From positions 62,001 to 126,000 of the forward strand of contig JAPKMW010000011.1 in NCBI GenBank assembly GCA_026645575.1: a stretch of DNA of 64,000 bases, in the 5' to 3' direction. Position numbers and translations under genes: made by a program. How positions within the stretch are numbered: the stretch's first letter is position 1; each line of letters starts with the position of its first letter. The DNA is from Caldilineaceae bacterium. GTDB lineage: Bacteria > Chloroflexota > Anaerolineae > Caldilineales > Caldilineaceae. This document shows, in pieces, positions 47,730-56,126 of the stretch. The notes beneath the pieces are model-generated. The model did not search any database. It saw nothing but the letters and a program-made list of their open reading frames with translations, and was not told the DNA's origin.

Positions 47730-49212
47730 TTCGATGACAACACAACCCCCTCCTCCCCAGTTTGGGGGAGGAATCGCGGACACGTCAGCGCTCTTACCGC
47801 TCCCTCCCCAAGCTGGGGAGGGCTGGGGAGGGGGCCAACCCCCTCCTCCCCAGTTTGGGGGAGGAATCGCGGACACGTCAGCGCTCTCACCGCTCCCTCC
47901 CCAAGCTGGGGAGGGGCCCAGAGGGCTCCCCGGTGGGGTCAAGCCACTAACCAACTTCGGCCTGCTCTGGTTTGGGCAAAGCGTCTCGTTGATTGGTTCG
48001 GCCATTTCCGATTTTGCGCTGGGCATTTGGGTCTATCAGACCACCGGCTCGGTTCTGCAATTTGCGCTCATTTCGCTGGCCTTTGTCCTGCCACGGTTGG
48101 TAAGCGCACCCTTCGCCGGTGTACTGGTCGATCGCTGGCCGCGCCGCCGAGTGATGCTGCTAAGCGATTGCGCTCATGCGGTGTTGATGAGCTTTGTGTT
48201 GCTGCTGGCCTACCGCGGTGAGTTGCAAAGTTGGCATCTCTATTGGATTACCGCGTTGGGGGCGGTTGTCGGTAGCTTTCAACAGCCGGCCTATCAGGCT
48301 AGCCTTCCCCAATTGGTGCCGGCGGCGCACTTGGGGCGCGCCAATGGGTTGGTCGATCTGGCGCAAGGGGTGGCCCAACTGGCTGCACCATTGGGCGGTG
48401 GCCTGCTCTTGGTTTGGGTTGGGTTGCCGGGGATTGTGTTGCTTGATCTGCTCACCTTTTTCGTTGCGCTGGCGACGTTGCTACTGGTGAAGATGCCGCC
48501 GCTGGTAAGCGCACCAGCGAACACGCCGCCCCCAGCCACCATCTGGCGACAGGAACTTTGGGCTGGTTGGCGCTTTATCCGCCAGGATCGCGGTCTACTG
48601 GCGCTGATGGTTTATATCACTGTGACGGTGTTTTTGATCGGCTTTGCCCAAGTGTTGACGCCTCCCTTGATCTTGTCGCTGGGTAATGAAGCCATGTTGG
48701 GGTTGATCCTCACCATTGGCGGGATTGGGATGCTGACCGGCGGGGTGGTAATGAGCGCTTGGGGTGGCCCACGCCCGCGCATCTATGGCTTGCTGATCTT
48801 TGATCTACTGGTGGTGGTGGCCCTGTTGTTGGCCGCATTGACGACGGCGTTGCCGCTGTTGGCGCTGGCCGCCTTTCTTTTCTTTGTCGGGCTGCCGATC
48901 TCGCGCAGTTCGGCGCAGAGCATCTGGCAGAGCAAAGTGCCGGCACATTACCAGGGCCGTGTCTTTGCCACGCGCGACATGCTGGCGATTAGCGCCACCC
49001 CGCTGGCCTATCTGGTCGCTGGTCCCCTGGCCGATCACCTTTTCCAACCGTGGTTACGCCACGATGGCCTGTTGGCGCCAACCGTAGGAGAGTGGCTTGG
49101 CGTTGGGCCGGGGCGTGGCATTGCCTTGCTCTTTCTGGTGGTGGGGCTGCTTTTGCTCATGACCAATTTGGTCGCCTGGCGCACACCGGCGCTACGCCAC
49201 GTTGAAGAATGA
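47722..49212 (+). CDS. MFS efflux transporter (EntS/MdtG-like)
   Basis: A 496-residue major facilitator protein of about twelve membrane segments, beginning with FGLLWFGQSVSLIGSAISDFA, typical of the MFS_3 drug/siderophore exporters, and a D-R-x-x-R-R loop (DRWPRRR) between segments 2 and 3. The first 75 residues are unusual: they are encoded by a C/G-rich palindromic repeat present in two 93-bp units and consist of PPPPQFGGG...LPPQAGEG. The start ATG at 47722 overlaps the permease stop; a second ATG at 47734 is possible. It probably exports the cluster product or a precursor, inferred from position. Confidence 0.92.
   Translation: MNDSMTTQPPPPQFGGGIADTSALLPLPPQAGEGWGGGQPPPPQFGGGIADTSALSPLPPQAGEGPRGLPGGVKPLTNFGLLWFGQSVSLIGSAISDFALGIWVYQTTGSVLQFALISLAFVLPRLVSAPFAGVLVDRWPRRRVMLLSDCAHAVLMSFVLLLAYRGELQSWHLYWITALGAVVGSFQQPAYQASLPQLVPAAHLGRANGLVDLAQGVAQLAAPLGGGLLLVWVGLPGIVLLDLLTFFVALATLLLVKMPPLVSAPANTPPPATIWRQELWAGWRFIRQDRGLLALMVYITVTVFLIGFAQVLTPPLILSLGNEAMLGLILTIGGIGMLTGGVVMSAWGGPRPRIYGLLIFDLLVVVALLLAALTTALPLLALAAFLFFVGLPISRSSAQSIWQSKVPAHYQGRVFATRDMLAISATPLAYLVAGPLADHLFQPWLRHDGLLAPTVGEWLGVGPGRGIALLFLVVGLLLLMTNLVAWRTPALRHVEE
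47743..47936. repeat. Tandem C/G-rich palindromic elements at the MFS N-terminus
   Basis: Two units with 93-bp period (starting 47743 and 47836), each with CCCTCCTCCCCAGTTTGGGG and CTCCCTCCCCAAGCTGGGG palindromes. They belong to the same family as the insertions at 30666, 34103 and 37480. All are translated. Confidence 0.85.
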
Positions 49213-49223
49213 TTTTTAGTGTA

Positions 49224-49296
49224 GGCCCCCTTCCTGGAAGAGGCAGGAACCGTTTCGGATGACAGAGTGACGGTTGCCTCTTCCAGGAAGGGGGCC
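49224..49296. repeat. Palindrome between MFS and HlyD genes
   Basis: GGCCCCCTTCCTGGAAGAGG (from 49224) is matched by its complement ending at 49296; 22-base arms, about 29-base loop. It may reduce read-through, or be another dispersed palindrome. Confidence 0.8.
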
Positions 49297-49325
49297 GCTC
49301 TCACTACCGATGGAGACCATCTGCT

Positions 49326-50924
49326 ATGAATGAAACACAGGCGCCTTTGACCAGAGTGCAGGATAAGCACCCGGCCCAGCCGCCCGTCTTGTTGACCCCC
49401 TACTATCACGTCAGCCCACAGCAATCGCCAGCCCAACCCACGGGCTATGGGCATGTCTACATGGCGTCGCCGACCCAGGAACCCGATCCAGAACTAGCGC
49501 TGATTCGCCGCTGGCAAGATCCGGGCGGCTATGCACCGGCACGGGCTGGCTCCTATCCGGGGCGTGGCTACCGGCGCCGGCGCAGGGGGCAGCGTCTCCG
49601 TAAGGCGCTTCTACCCTTGTTGTTGCTGACGCTGATCAGCGGGGGCTTGTTTGCCGGGGCCTGGCTCTATGGGCTGGTGCGCCAGGATGCAACCGATAGC
49701 CCCATCGCCACAACCGCAGCGGGAGAGGCCGAAGAGCCAGCGATAGCCGATGACGAGGTCATTGCACGGGCGATTGTCAAGCCGGTGCGCTATGCCCAGT
49801 TGGGTTTTAGTATTGGCGGTCGCGTGAAGGAACGATTTGTGCAGCAAGGGGAACCGGTCACGGCTGGACAAGCCTTGGTCCGCCTTGATGACACGCAGCA
49901 ACTGGTGGCGATTGCCCAGGCGCGGGCGGGGTTGCAACAGGCTGAAGCCCAGCTTGCCGGTCTACGCGCCGGCGCACGACCGGAGGAAGTTGCCGCGGCA
50001 CAGGCGGTAGTGGACGAAGCAGGGGCGCGGTTACAGAGCTTGCGCGAGGAGACCATGCAAACGAGTGAGGAAGCCGCTGCGCAAGCTGTGCTGGCAGCAG
50101 CGGAAGCTAAGTTAGCCCAGTTACAGGCTGGCCCAACAGAGGCAGCGATCATTGAGGTGCGCGCCGGGTTGCAACAGGCTACGGCTGCGTTACAAAACGC
50201 CCAGGCGGCCTATAATCAGGTGCGTTGGCGCAATGATGTGGCGATGTTGCCGGAAGCGTTGCAACTCCAGCAGGCCACCATTGCCCAGGAAGCGGCCCAA
50301 GCGCGCTATGATCAACTCTTTGCTCAGGCTGACCAGGCGCAGATCAGCGCCGTCTATGCCGAGATCGAAACGGCCAGGGCCAATCTGGTGCGCCTGCGCA
50401 CGCCGGTCAAGGCCAGTGCGATCGAAGCGGCTGAGGCGCAATTACGGCAAGTCGAGGCGCGGCTGGCGCTGATCAACGCCGGTGCGCCGGCGGCAACGCT
50501 TGCGGCGGCCCAGGCCACGGTGACGGCCGCCCAGGCCAATTTGATGGCCGCCGAGGCGCGGCTGGCAGAGACGGTCTTGTCGGCGCCTTTTGCCGGGACG
50601 ATTGCCGAAATCCACGGCGAGGTTGGCGAACAACTGCTGCCAGGGGCTGCCATTGTCCAATTAGGCGATCTCGCAAGCTGGCAAATTGAAACCGACGATC
50701 TGGTGGAACTGGATGTCGTCCGGGTCCGGGTCGGTGCGCCAGTGCGTGTGACCATTGATGCCTTGCCCGGCGTTCAACTGGCGGGAACGGTGGTTCACAT
50801 CAAACCCATCGGCGAAAACAAGATCGGGGATATGACCTATACCGTTGTCATTCAACTCCACCAGGCTGATAAGGCGCTGGCCTGGAATATGACGGCTACG
50901 GTTTATATTGCAGGAATGGAGTAG
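49326..50924 (+). CDS. HlyD-type membrane fusion protein
   Basis: A 532-residue periplasmic adaptor. A proline- and tyrosine-rich cytoplasmic N-terminus (about 1-95) leads to one membrane segment (about 97-118; LLPLLLLTLISGG), a biotinyl-lipoyl half-motif (GGRVKERFVQQGEPVTAGQALVRLD, split in the fold), a long alanine-rich coiled coil (about 195-400), the second lipoyl half (APFAGTIAEIHGEVGEQL) and a beta-barrel domain. It should join the inner-membrane exporters to the outside. It is the last gene of the run of exporter genes; the upstream palindrome leaves open a separate promoter. The N-terminal extension is longer than in typical HlyD proteins. Confidence 0.9.
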   Translation: MNETQAPLTRVQDKHPAQPPVLLTPYYHVSPQQSPAQPTGYGHVYMASPTQEPDPELALIRRWQDPGGYAPARAGSYPGRGYRRRRRGQRLRKALLPLLLLTLISGGLFAGAWLYGLVRQDATDSPIATTAAGEAEEPAIADDEVIARAIVKPVRYAQLGFSIGGRVKERFVQQGEPVTAGQALVRLDDTQQLVAIAQARAGLQQAEAQLAGLRAGARPEEVAAAQAVVDEAGARLQSLREETMQTSEEAAAQAVLAAAEAKLAQLQAGPTEAAIIEVRAGLQQATAALQNAQAAYNQVRWRNDVAMLPEALQLQQATIAQEAAQARYDQLFAQADQAQISAVYAEIETARANLVRLRTPVKASAIEAAEAQLRQVEARLALINAGAPAATLAAAQATVTAAQANLMAAEARLAETVLSAPFAGTIAEIHGEVGEQLLPGAAIVQLGDLASWQIETDDLVELDVVRVRVGAPVRVTIDALPGVQLAGTVVHIKPIGENKIGDMTYTVVIQLHQADKALAWNMTATVYIAGME

Positions 50925-50940
50925 ACGCTGAACGGGTTTT

Positions 50941-50975
50941 GTGACAAGGTGATGCTCACCCCCTCACCTTGTCAC
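50941..50975. repeat. Inverted repeat after the HlyD gene
   Basis: GTGACAAGGTGA (50941-50952) pairs with TCACCTTGTCAC (50964-50975), shortly after the HlyD stop and followed by T-containing sequence. It is the probable terminator of the cluster. Confidence 0.6.
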
Positions 50976-51041
50976 CCTGTCAGGTTTATAAAATTAATCA
51001 AACTATTTACTTACAATGTTCTCACATTCTGCCATGCTCGG

Positions 51042-51058
51042 TGTCAGCCTCTTGTAAC
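51042..51058 (+). promoter_or_regulatory. Direct-repeat operator-like site before the cytochrome gene
   Basis: TGTCAG, five bases, TGTAAC, then AACT, five bases and GTATTTC; TACTGTG 33 bases after TGTAAC. The same extended form as at 16823 and 18608. Confidence 0.6.
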
Positions 51059-51173
51059 AACTCACCTGTATTTCCCGCTATCGCCCCGGCTACTGTGCTT
51101 AAACAACTGTATGGCAAAACAGTTACCCCTATCATCTCCGCCATTGCAACAGGAATTATGAGGAGTTACTCTA

Positions 51174-53900
51174 GTGAATGAATCATTTCTACACAAACAA
51201 CGTATCAACCTGCCCGACGGGAGGGTGCGACCCCCACGACACAAACCAGGGTGGTTCGCTGTGGGCCGGGCAGCACAATCAACGCCATTGGGCGCGACTT
51301 GGCATCGGCTGGCCCTAGTCTTGCTTTTGGCATTGTGGTTTTCGGCAACGCTGGGGGTAGGCCAGGCGCGGGCACAAAGCGAAGGAAAACTGGATGGCTG
51401 GAATGTACCCAGCGTTTGGGATTGTAACGAAGAAGCGCAGATGGAGTTCACCATTGCGCAGAACTTCCTTGCGTCCAACTTTGATTTTACCGTCACCCTG
51501 CCCAGTACGGCCTATACCGTGCTGTATGTGGCAGAGCGGAACGGGGGCGCCAATGGACAAACCAATGGTGTCTTTTCCTCGTTGAACTATTCACAGCCTA
51601 CACCGAACCAGGTGCGGATTAGCGGGGCGCTTGCCTTGTTGAATTTCAGCGGACGATTAAAGCTAGTTTTTCATTCACCGGGAATGGCGGGCAGTGTCAC
51701 CGTTGCCAGTATTCCCTTTGGTTCCGGGGTTGCCACAACGAAAAGCTTACCCGCTTGTCGGCCTCCGCTCCGGCCACTAACTGGGGTGCCGGTTCTGCAA
51801 GATGCCAAGCTCAACAATTATGTCGCCGACCTGCAGGCGGCCCGTGTGCTGGGCAAAGCGCTCTTTTGGGATACGGCGGTGGGCAGCGACGGGCAAACCG
51901 CTTGCGCTAGTTGCCACTTTCATGCCGGCGCTGATATGCGCACCAAAAACCAGATCAGCCCCGGCGCTGACGGCATCTACCAACCCACCCGTTCCGGGAA
52001 TCAAGCCGCCGTCAATTACATCATGCGCCCGGAAGATTTCCCCTTTCATGTGCTGGCCGATCCCACTGACCGCAATTCGGCCGTCCTCTTTGACACCAAT
52101 GATCGCCTATCGTCACAAGGGGTTTTTAACAGCCGTTTTACCGGCACGACAGCGGGCGCAGGCAATGATCAATGTGCTCTGGTCATTGACAATCGCTTCC
52201 AGGTCAATGGCATCGCCACGCGCAAAGTAGAGCCGCGCAACACGCCAACAACCATCAACGCCGTCTTCAATCTGCGTAACTTCTGGGATGGCCGCGCCAA
52301 CGAAACCTTTAATGGCGTGAGTCCCTTTGGCCCCCGCGACAATGGCGCCGGCATCTACGAGTGGAATGGCCTCTGGTGGAATAAGATCAAGCCGAATCTC
52401 TACTTTGCCAGTCTGGCTTCCCAGGCCGTTGGCCCGCCCTTGAGTGACTTTGAAATGAGCTGCGCCGGACGTATTTGGCCCAATGTCGGTCGCCGGTTGC
52501 TGAGTCGCATCCCGTTGAGCAACCAGAGCATTGCCAGTAACGATAGTTTATTGGCGCCCTACCGTGCCAGCACCGGGAAAGGGTTAACCCAGAGCTACAG
52601 TCAGTTGATTGCCAAAGCCTTTAAGCCGGCCTATCTCCATAGCAGCACAAAGGTAACGATTGGGGGGCAGTCTTACACCATCACCGAAGCGAACTTTTCG
52701 TTCTTCTTTGGCGTAGCCGTGCAACTCTATGAAGCGACCTTGATTTCGGACGATGCCCCCTTGGATCGGTACTTAACCGGCGTCGATAGCAACGCCCTTA
52801 CCGCCCAGGAAATCCGGGGAATGAATCTTTTCCAGGGCAAAGGCAAATGCACCGAGTGTCACAATGGGCCGCAGTTGAGCAATGCTGCGACGCCGGCCAT
52901 CGAAGACTTCCAGAATGGCGCGGCGATCAATTACATGCTCATGGGCGATGGTCGGCCCGCGCTTTATGACGAAGGTTTCTACAACATTGGCGTGCGGCCA
53001 ACCGCCGAAGATATTGGCTTGGGCGAACGCGACCCCTTTGGCAATCCGCTCTCCTTCAGCCGACAGTATAAGGCCAAATTGGCAAACATCTTCTATTCGT
53101 ATGTCGATCCACGGTTGACGGTCAACCCTTGCACCTTTGAGGTAAATCCCTGTGCCACACCACCCAGCAATGCGCGTGATGCGGTGGATGGCGCCTTCAA
53201 GGTGCCGACGTTGCGCAATGTCGAATTGACCGGTCCCTACTTCCACAATGGCTCGCGCAAAAGTCTGGAAGAAGTGGTTGAATTCTATAACCGCGGGGGC
53301 GACAGCCGTGGCAGCCAGAGCAACAACACCACCGGTTACGGCGCCAACGGTAGCAACCTGGATGCCGATATTGAACCATTAGGCTTGACCATCGCAGAAA
53401 TGGCGGATCTGGTCGCCTTCCTCAAGCGCCCGTTGACTGACCCGCGGGTGCTTTGCGACCGGGCGCCTTTTGATCACCCGGAATTGCGGGTGCCGAATGG
53501 GCATGTGGGCGACAATCGGGCGGTGGCGGTGGGCGCCAATGGCGCGGCGCAAGATGACTGGCTCACCGTGCCGGCGGTGGGCGCCAATGGCATGTGCGCC
53601 GCTGATCTGTCTGGTCGCCGCTTGACCTTTGTCGAGATTCTTGAGCAGAACGTAACCGCCCAGGTCAGCAGCGCCGACACCCTGCAACCCCAGCCATTGC
53701 TGCTGACCACCCCGCTCACTGCCGACAGCTTGCCCATGCCCGAACCGCTGTTGAGTGAAGCGCCAGTGCTGGAAGTGCAGGTGGAAGGCGCGATGCCAGA
53801 GGTGTTGGAGGAACAAGTTCCTGTCCTCGAAGAGGAAAATAGTGAGGATAACGTAACCCAAGGCGAACGTATTTATCTGCCATTGGTGACGAATGACTAA
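51174..53900 (+). CDS. Secreted di-haem cytochrome c peroxidase / MauG-like protein
   Basis: A 908-residue exported protein starting at GTG 51174 with AGGAG upstream. The signal segment is at about 40-62 (LALVLLLALWFSATLG). A novel beta-rich N-terminal domain (about 65-195) precedes the peroxidase-like region. That region has two c-type haem motifs, CASCH (Cys244-His248) and CTECH (Cys559-His563), and the usual long spacing of the bacterial di-haem peroxidase family, with large inserts. Near 670-770 it has the conserved FKVPTLRNVELTGPYFHNG segment. The C-terminus is a glutamate/valine-rich spacer ending RIYLPLVTND, the YLPLV tail. The reaction may be peroxide reduction or oxidation of a protein or peptide. 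It follows the lipopeptide cluster and shares its upstream operator-like site. Confidence 0.9.
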   Translation: MNESFLHKQRINLPDGRVRPPRHKPGWFAVGRAAQSTPLGATWHRLALVLLLALWFSATLGVGQARAQSEGKLDGWNVPSVWDCNEEAQMEFTIAQNFLASNFDFTVTLPSTAYTVLYVAERNGGANGQTNGVFSSLNYSQPTPNQVRISGALALLNFSGRLKLVFHSPGMAGSVTVASIPFGSGVATTKSLPACRPPLRPLTGVPVLQDAKLNNYVADLQAARVLGKALFWDTAVGSDGQTACASCHFHAGADMRTKNQISPGADGIYQPTRSGNQAAVNYIMRPEDFPFHVLADPTDRNSAVLFDTNDRLSSQGVFNSRFTGTTAGAGNDQCALVIDNRFQVNGIATRKVEPRNTPTTINAVFNLRNFWDGRANETFNGVSPFGPRDNGAGIYEWNGLWWNKIKPNLYFASLASQAVGPPLSDFEMSCAGRIWPNVGRRLLSRIPLSNQSIASNDSLLAPYRASTGKGLTQSYSQLIAKAFKPAYLHSSTKVTIGGQSYTITEANFSFFFGVAVQLYEATLISDDAPLDRYLTGVDSNALTAQEIRGMNLFQGKGKCTECHNGPQLSNAATPAIEDFQNGAAINYMLMGDGRPALYDEGFYNIGVRPTAEDIGLGERDPFGNPLSFSRQYKAKLANIFYSYVDPRLTVNPCTFEVNPCATPPSNARDAVDGAFKVPTLRNVELTGPYFHNGSRKSLEEVVEFYNRGGDSRGSQSNNTTGYGANGSNLDADIEPLGLTIAEMADLVAFLKRPLTDPRVLCDRAPFDHPELRVPNGHVGDNRAVAVGANGAAQDDWLTVPAVGANGMCAADLSGRRLTFVEILEQNVTAQVSSADTLQPQPLLLTTPLTADSLPMPEPLLSEAPVLEVQVEGAMPEVLEEQVPVLEEENSEDNVTQGERIYLPLVTND

Positions 53901-53922
53901 CACATAGGCGTTACGCATAAAC

Positions 53923-53959
53923 CTAGAGCATTAGGGTCTGCAAGACCCTAATGCTCTAG
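53923..53959. terminator. Bidirectional hairpin between cytochrome and malate synthase genes
   Basis: CTAGAGCATTAGGGTCT (53923-53939) is perfectly complementary to 53943-53959 with a three-base loop. It lies between two convergent genes and probably ends transcription from both sides. Confidence 0.75.
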
Positions 53960-53969
53960 TGGAAAGTAC

Positions 53970-53987
53970 TACTTCTTGGCGCTCGTT
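53970..53987 (-). repeat. 18-bp repeat shared with 11566-11583
   Basis: TACTTCTTGGCGCTCGTT is the exact reverse complement of 11566-11583. Both lie in intergenic DNA close to hairpins. It may be the end of a larger decayed element; a related CAAGAAGTAGTAC is at 44465-44477. Confidence 0.6.
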
Positions 53988-54045
53988 GGTGTATCTCCCG
54001 TAACCAGGTTCATGCATCGGCCTACGCGTTTTAGGCAGGGCCGCT

Positions 54046-55629
54046 TCAATCTAGATAATCATAAGCAATCAGCGTCAGGAAGTCGATAAACTGGTCGGTG
54101 AGGATCAGTTTGTCGAGCAGTTCCGCTGATTCTTCATAGCGTTCGGCGCCGGGGCCGCCCAGTTTGTGTAGTTCTTCGTCACGGATCTGGCGGTAGAGGT
54201 CGCGCGTTACGGCGCGGCCATCGGCCAGCTTGGCGCCGTGGCGAATCCATTGCCAGATCTGCGAGCGGGAGATTTCGGCGGTGGCGGCGTCTTCCATCAG
54301 GTTGTTGATGGCGGCAGCGCCATTGCCGTTGAGCCAGGCGTTGATATATTGGAGCGCCACACTGACATTCAGCCGTACCCCATTTTCGGTAATTTGTCCA
54401 CCACTGGCGCCAACGTTGATCAACTCGTGCGCCTCGACATGGACATCTTCGCGCAGCCGCTCCTTCTGGTTGGGGCGATCCCCCAACACGCGGTCGAAAC
54501 ATTCCATTGCCACCGGCACGAGATCGGGATGGGCGACCCAAGTGCCGTCGCAGCCGTCGTTGGATTCACGGGTCTTGTCCTCGCGCACCTTGGCCAGCGC
54601 ATTTTCCGTCACCACCGGGTCGCGACGGTTGGGGATAAAGGCCGCCATCCCGCCGATGGCATGGGCGCCCCGCTTGTGACAGGTGCGCACCAACAATTCC
54701 GTGTAGGAACGCATAAAAGGCACGGTCATCGTCACCTGGATGCGATCCGGCAGGAGCATATCGCTGCGGTTGCGCAGCTTCTTGATGGTGCTGAAGATGT
54801 AATCCCAGCGTCCGGCGTTGAGACCGGCGGCGTGGTCGCGCAATTCGTAGAGAATCTCTTCCATCTCAAAGGCGGCGAGAATCGTTTCGATCAATACCGT
54901 GGCGCGGACGGAACCGTGCGGCACGCCAAGTTGCGCTTGCGCGTAGGTGAAAACATCGTTCCATAAACGCGCTTCCAAGTGGCTCTCCATCTTGGGCAGA
55001 TAGAAATAAGGGCCGCTGCCACGGGCCAGCAGTTCTTTGGCGTTGCGATAGAGATAGAGACCAGCGTCAAACAAGCTGGCTGAAATTGCTTCGCCATCCA
55101 CCGTGACATGCTTTTCCGTCAGGTGCCAGCCGCGGGGACGGATGAGTAGAGTGGCGATGGTCTCATTGAGTTGATAGGTGCGGCCATCGGGATTTTGAAA
55201 GGAGATCGTGCGGCGAATGGAGTCGCTACAATTGATCTGGCCGGCGATGACATTCTCCCAAGTGGGCGAGAGCGCATCTTCAAAGTCGGCCATAAAGACC
55301 TTGGCGCCGGAGTTGAGGGCGTTGATCATCATCTTGCGTTCGGTGGGGCCGGTGATCTCGACGCGGCGGTCGTTGAGGTCGGCAGGGGCCGGGGCGACTT
55401 GCCATTCGGCCTGACGCACGTCCGCCGTTTCGGGCAGGAAGGTGGGCAACTGGCCGGCCTCGATCACCTTTTGCCGTTCCACACGCCGTGCCAACAGGGC
55501 GACACGCGTCGGGTTAAAGCGGCGATGGAGATCGGCCACAAAGGCCAGGGCATCGGTGGTGAGTACTTCTTCCACTTGCGGCGTCACTGCGCCCAGCAGT
55601 TGAACCCCCTGTGGTGGATTGATAGACAT
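54046..55629 (-). CDS. aceB: Malate synthase A
   Basis: A 527-residue malate synthase, the usual length of the A isoform. It condenses glyoxylate and acetyl-CoA to malate in the cytoplasm. Typical segments are [66 protein letters not shown] (shown only in part) and [12 protein letters not shown]. The frame opens at 55728, but the ATG at 55629 has GAGGAG eight bases upstream and matches family starts, so it is chosen. No isocitrate lyase gene is in the window, so the rest of the glyoxylate shunt must be elsewhere. It is transcribed towards the cytochrome gene, with a shared hairpin between them. Confidence 0.97.
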   Translation of the reverse strand: MSINPPQGVQLLGAVTPQVEEVLTTDALAFVADLHRRFNPTRVALLARRVERQKVIEAGQLPTFLPETADVRQAEWQVAPAPADLNDRRVEITGPTERKMMINALNSGAKVFMADFEDALSPTWENVIAGQINCSDSIRRTISFQNPDGRTYQLNETIATLLIRPRGWHLTEKHVTVDGEAISASLFDAGLYLYRNAKELLARGSGPYFYLPKMESHLEARLWNDVFTYAQAQLGVPHGSVRATVLIETILAAFEMEEILYELRDHAAGLNAGRWDYIFSTIKKLRNRSDMLLPDRIQVTMTVPFMRSYTELLVRTCHKRGAHAIGGMAAFIPNRRDPVVTENALAKVREDKTRESNDGCDGTWVAHPDLVPVAMECFDRVLGDRPNQKERLREDVHVEAHELINVGASGGQITENGVRLNVSVALQYINAWLNGNGAAAINNLMEDAATAEISRSQIWQWIRHGAKLADGRAVTRDLYRQIRDEELHKLGGPGAERYEESAELLDKLILTDQFIDFLTLIAYDYLD

Positions 55630-56126
55630 TGATTTTCTCCTCTGTGTTTGCTCATGCTGTTGGTTGGCTGAATTGAATTCTACGCTGATGTGCCGTCTAT
55701 TGTACCGCATGGCTACGCTTTCCTGCAATGACCGTATTTGTCGGCAAACAGCAGCGGTGATAAGCGCCGCTACCGTTTGGGGCTATGTCATGGCTCTGCT
55801 AAGATAGGAGACCGATCAAGCGTAGCCTAGTTCCAGATAGAAACCAACCAAAGATGAACACCTACCCATCTTGGTAGGCGTAGGTTTTAACCCTGCTATG
55901 AAAAACGTGCCCGAAATCTGAAATACACCCGCCTAGCGCGCTTCTATTGACAACCAGGCTCTAGTTATGCTACTTTAATTCATAGACAATTTGCTTTAAA
56001 AATACTAATTTAGATTACTTCTAATTATGTAGACAAACGCAAACATATGAATCGTTCATGTAGGCGAATGGGCGAAATTGGCGAAATTCTCTCTGAGGAT
56101 TTTTTCAATTTCACCCAGCGACCGGT
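55630..56126. other. Intergenic region between malate synthase and P-type ATPase
   Basis: An AT-rich divergent gap of about 500 bases. It must contain both promoters, but no clear -35/-10 pair, no direct-repeat operator and no RNA gene were recognised. Confidence 0.5.

Noticed and set aside
50925..51173. Possible tRNA or small RNA in the gap before the cytochrome gene
   Set aside because: No cloverleaf or TTC-loop consensus was found; only a hairpin and the operator-like site are visible.
55630..55728. Upstream extension of malate synthase
   Set aside because: The ATG at 55629 has a strong ribosome-binding site and gives the normal family length.
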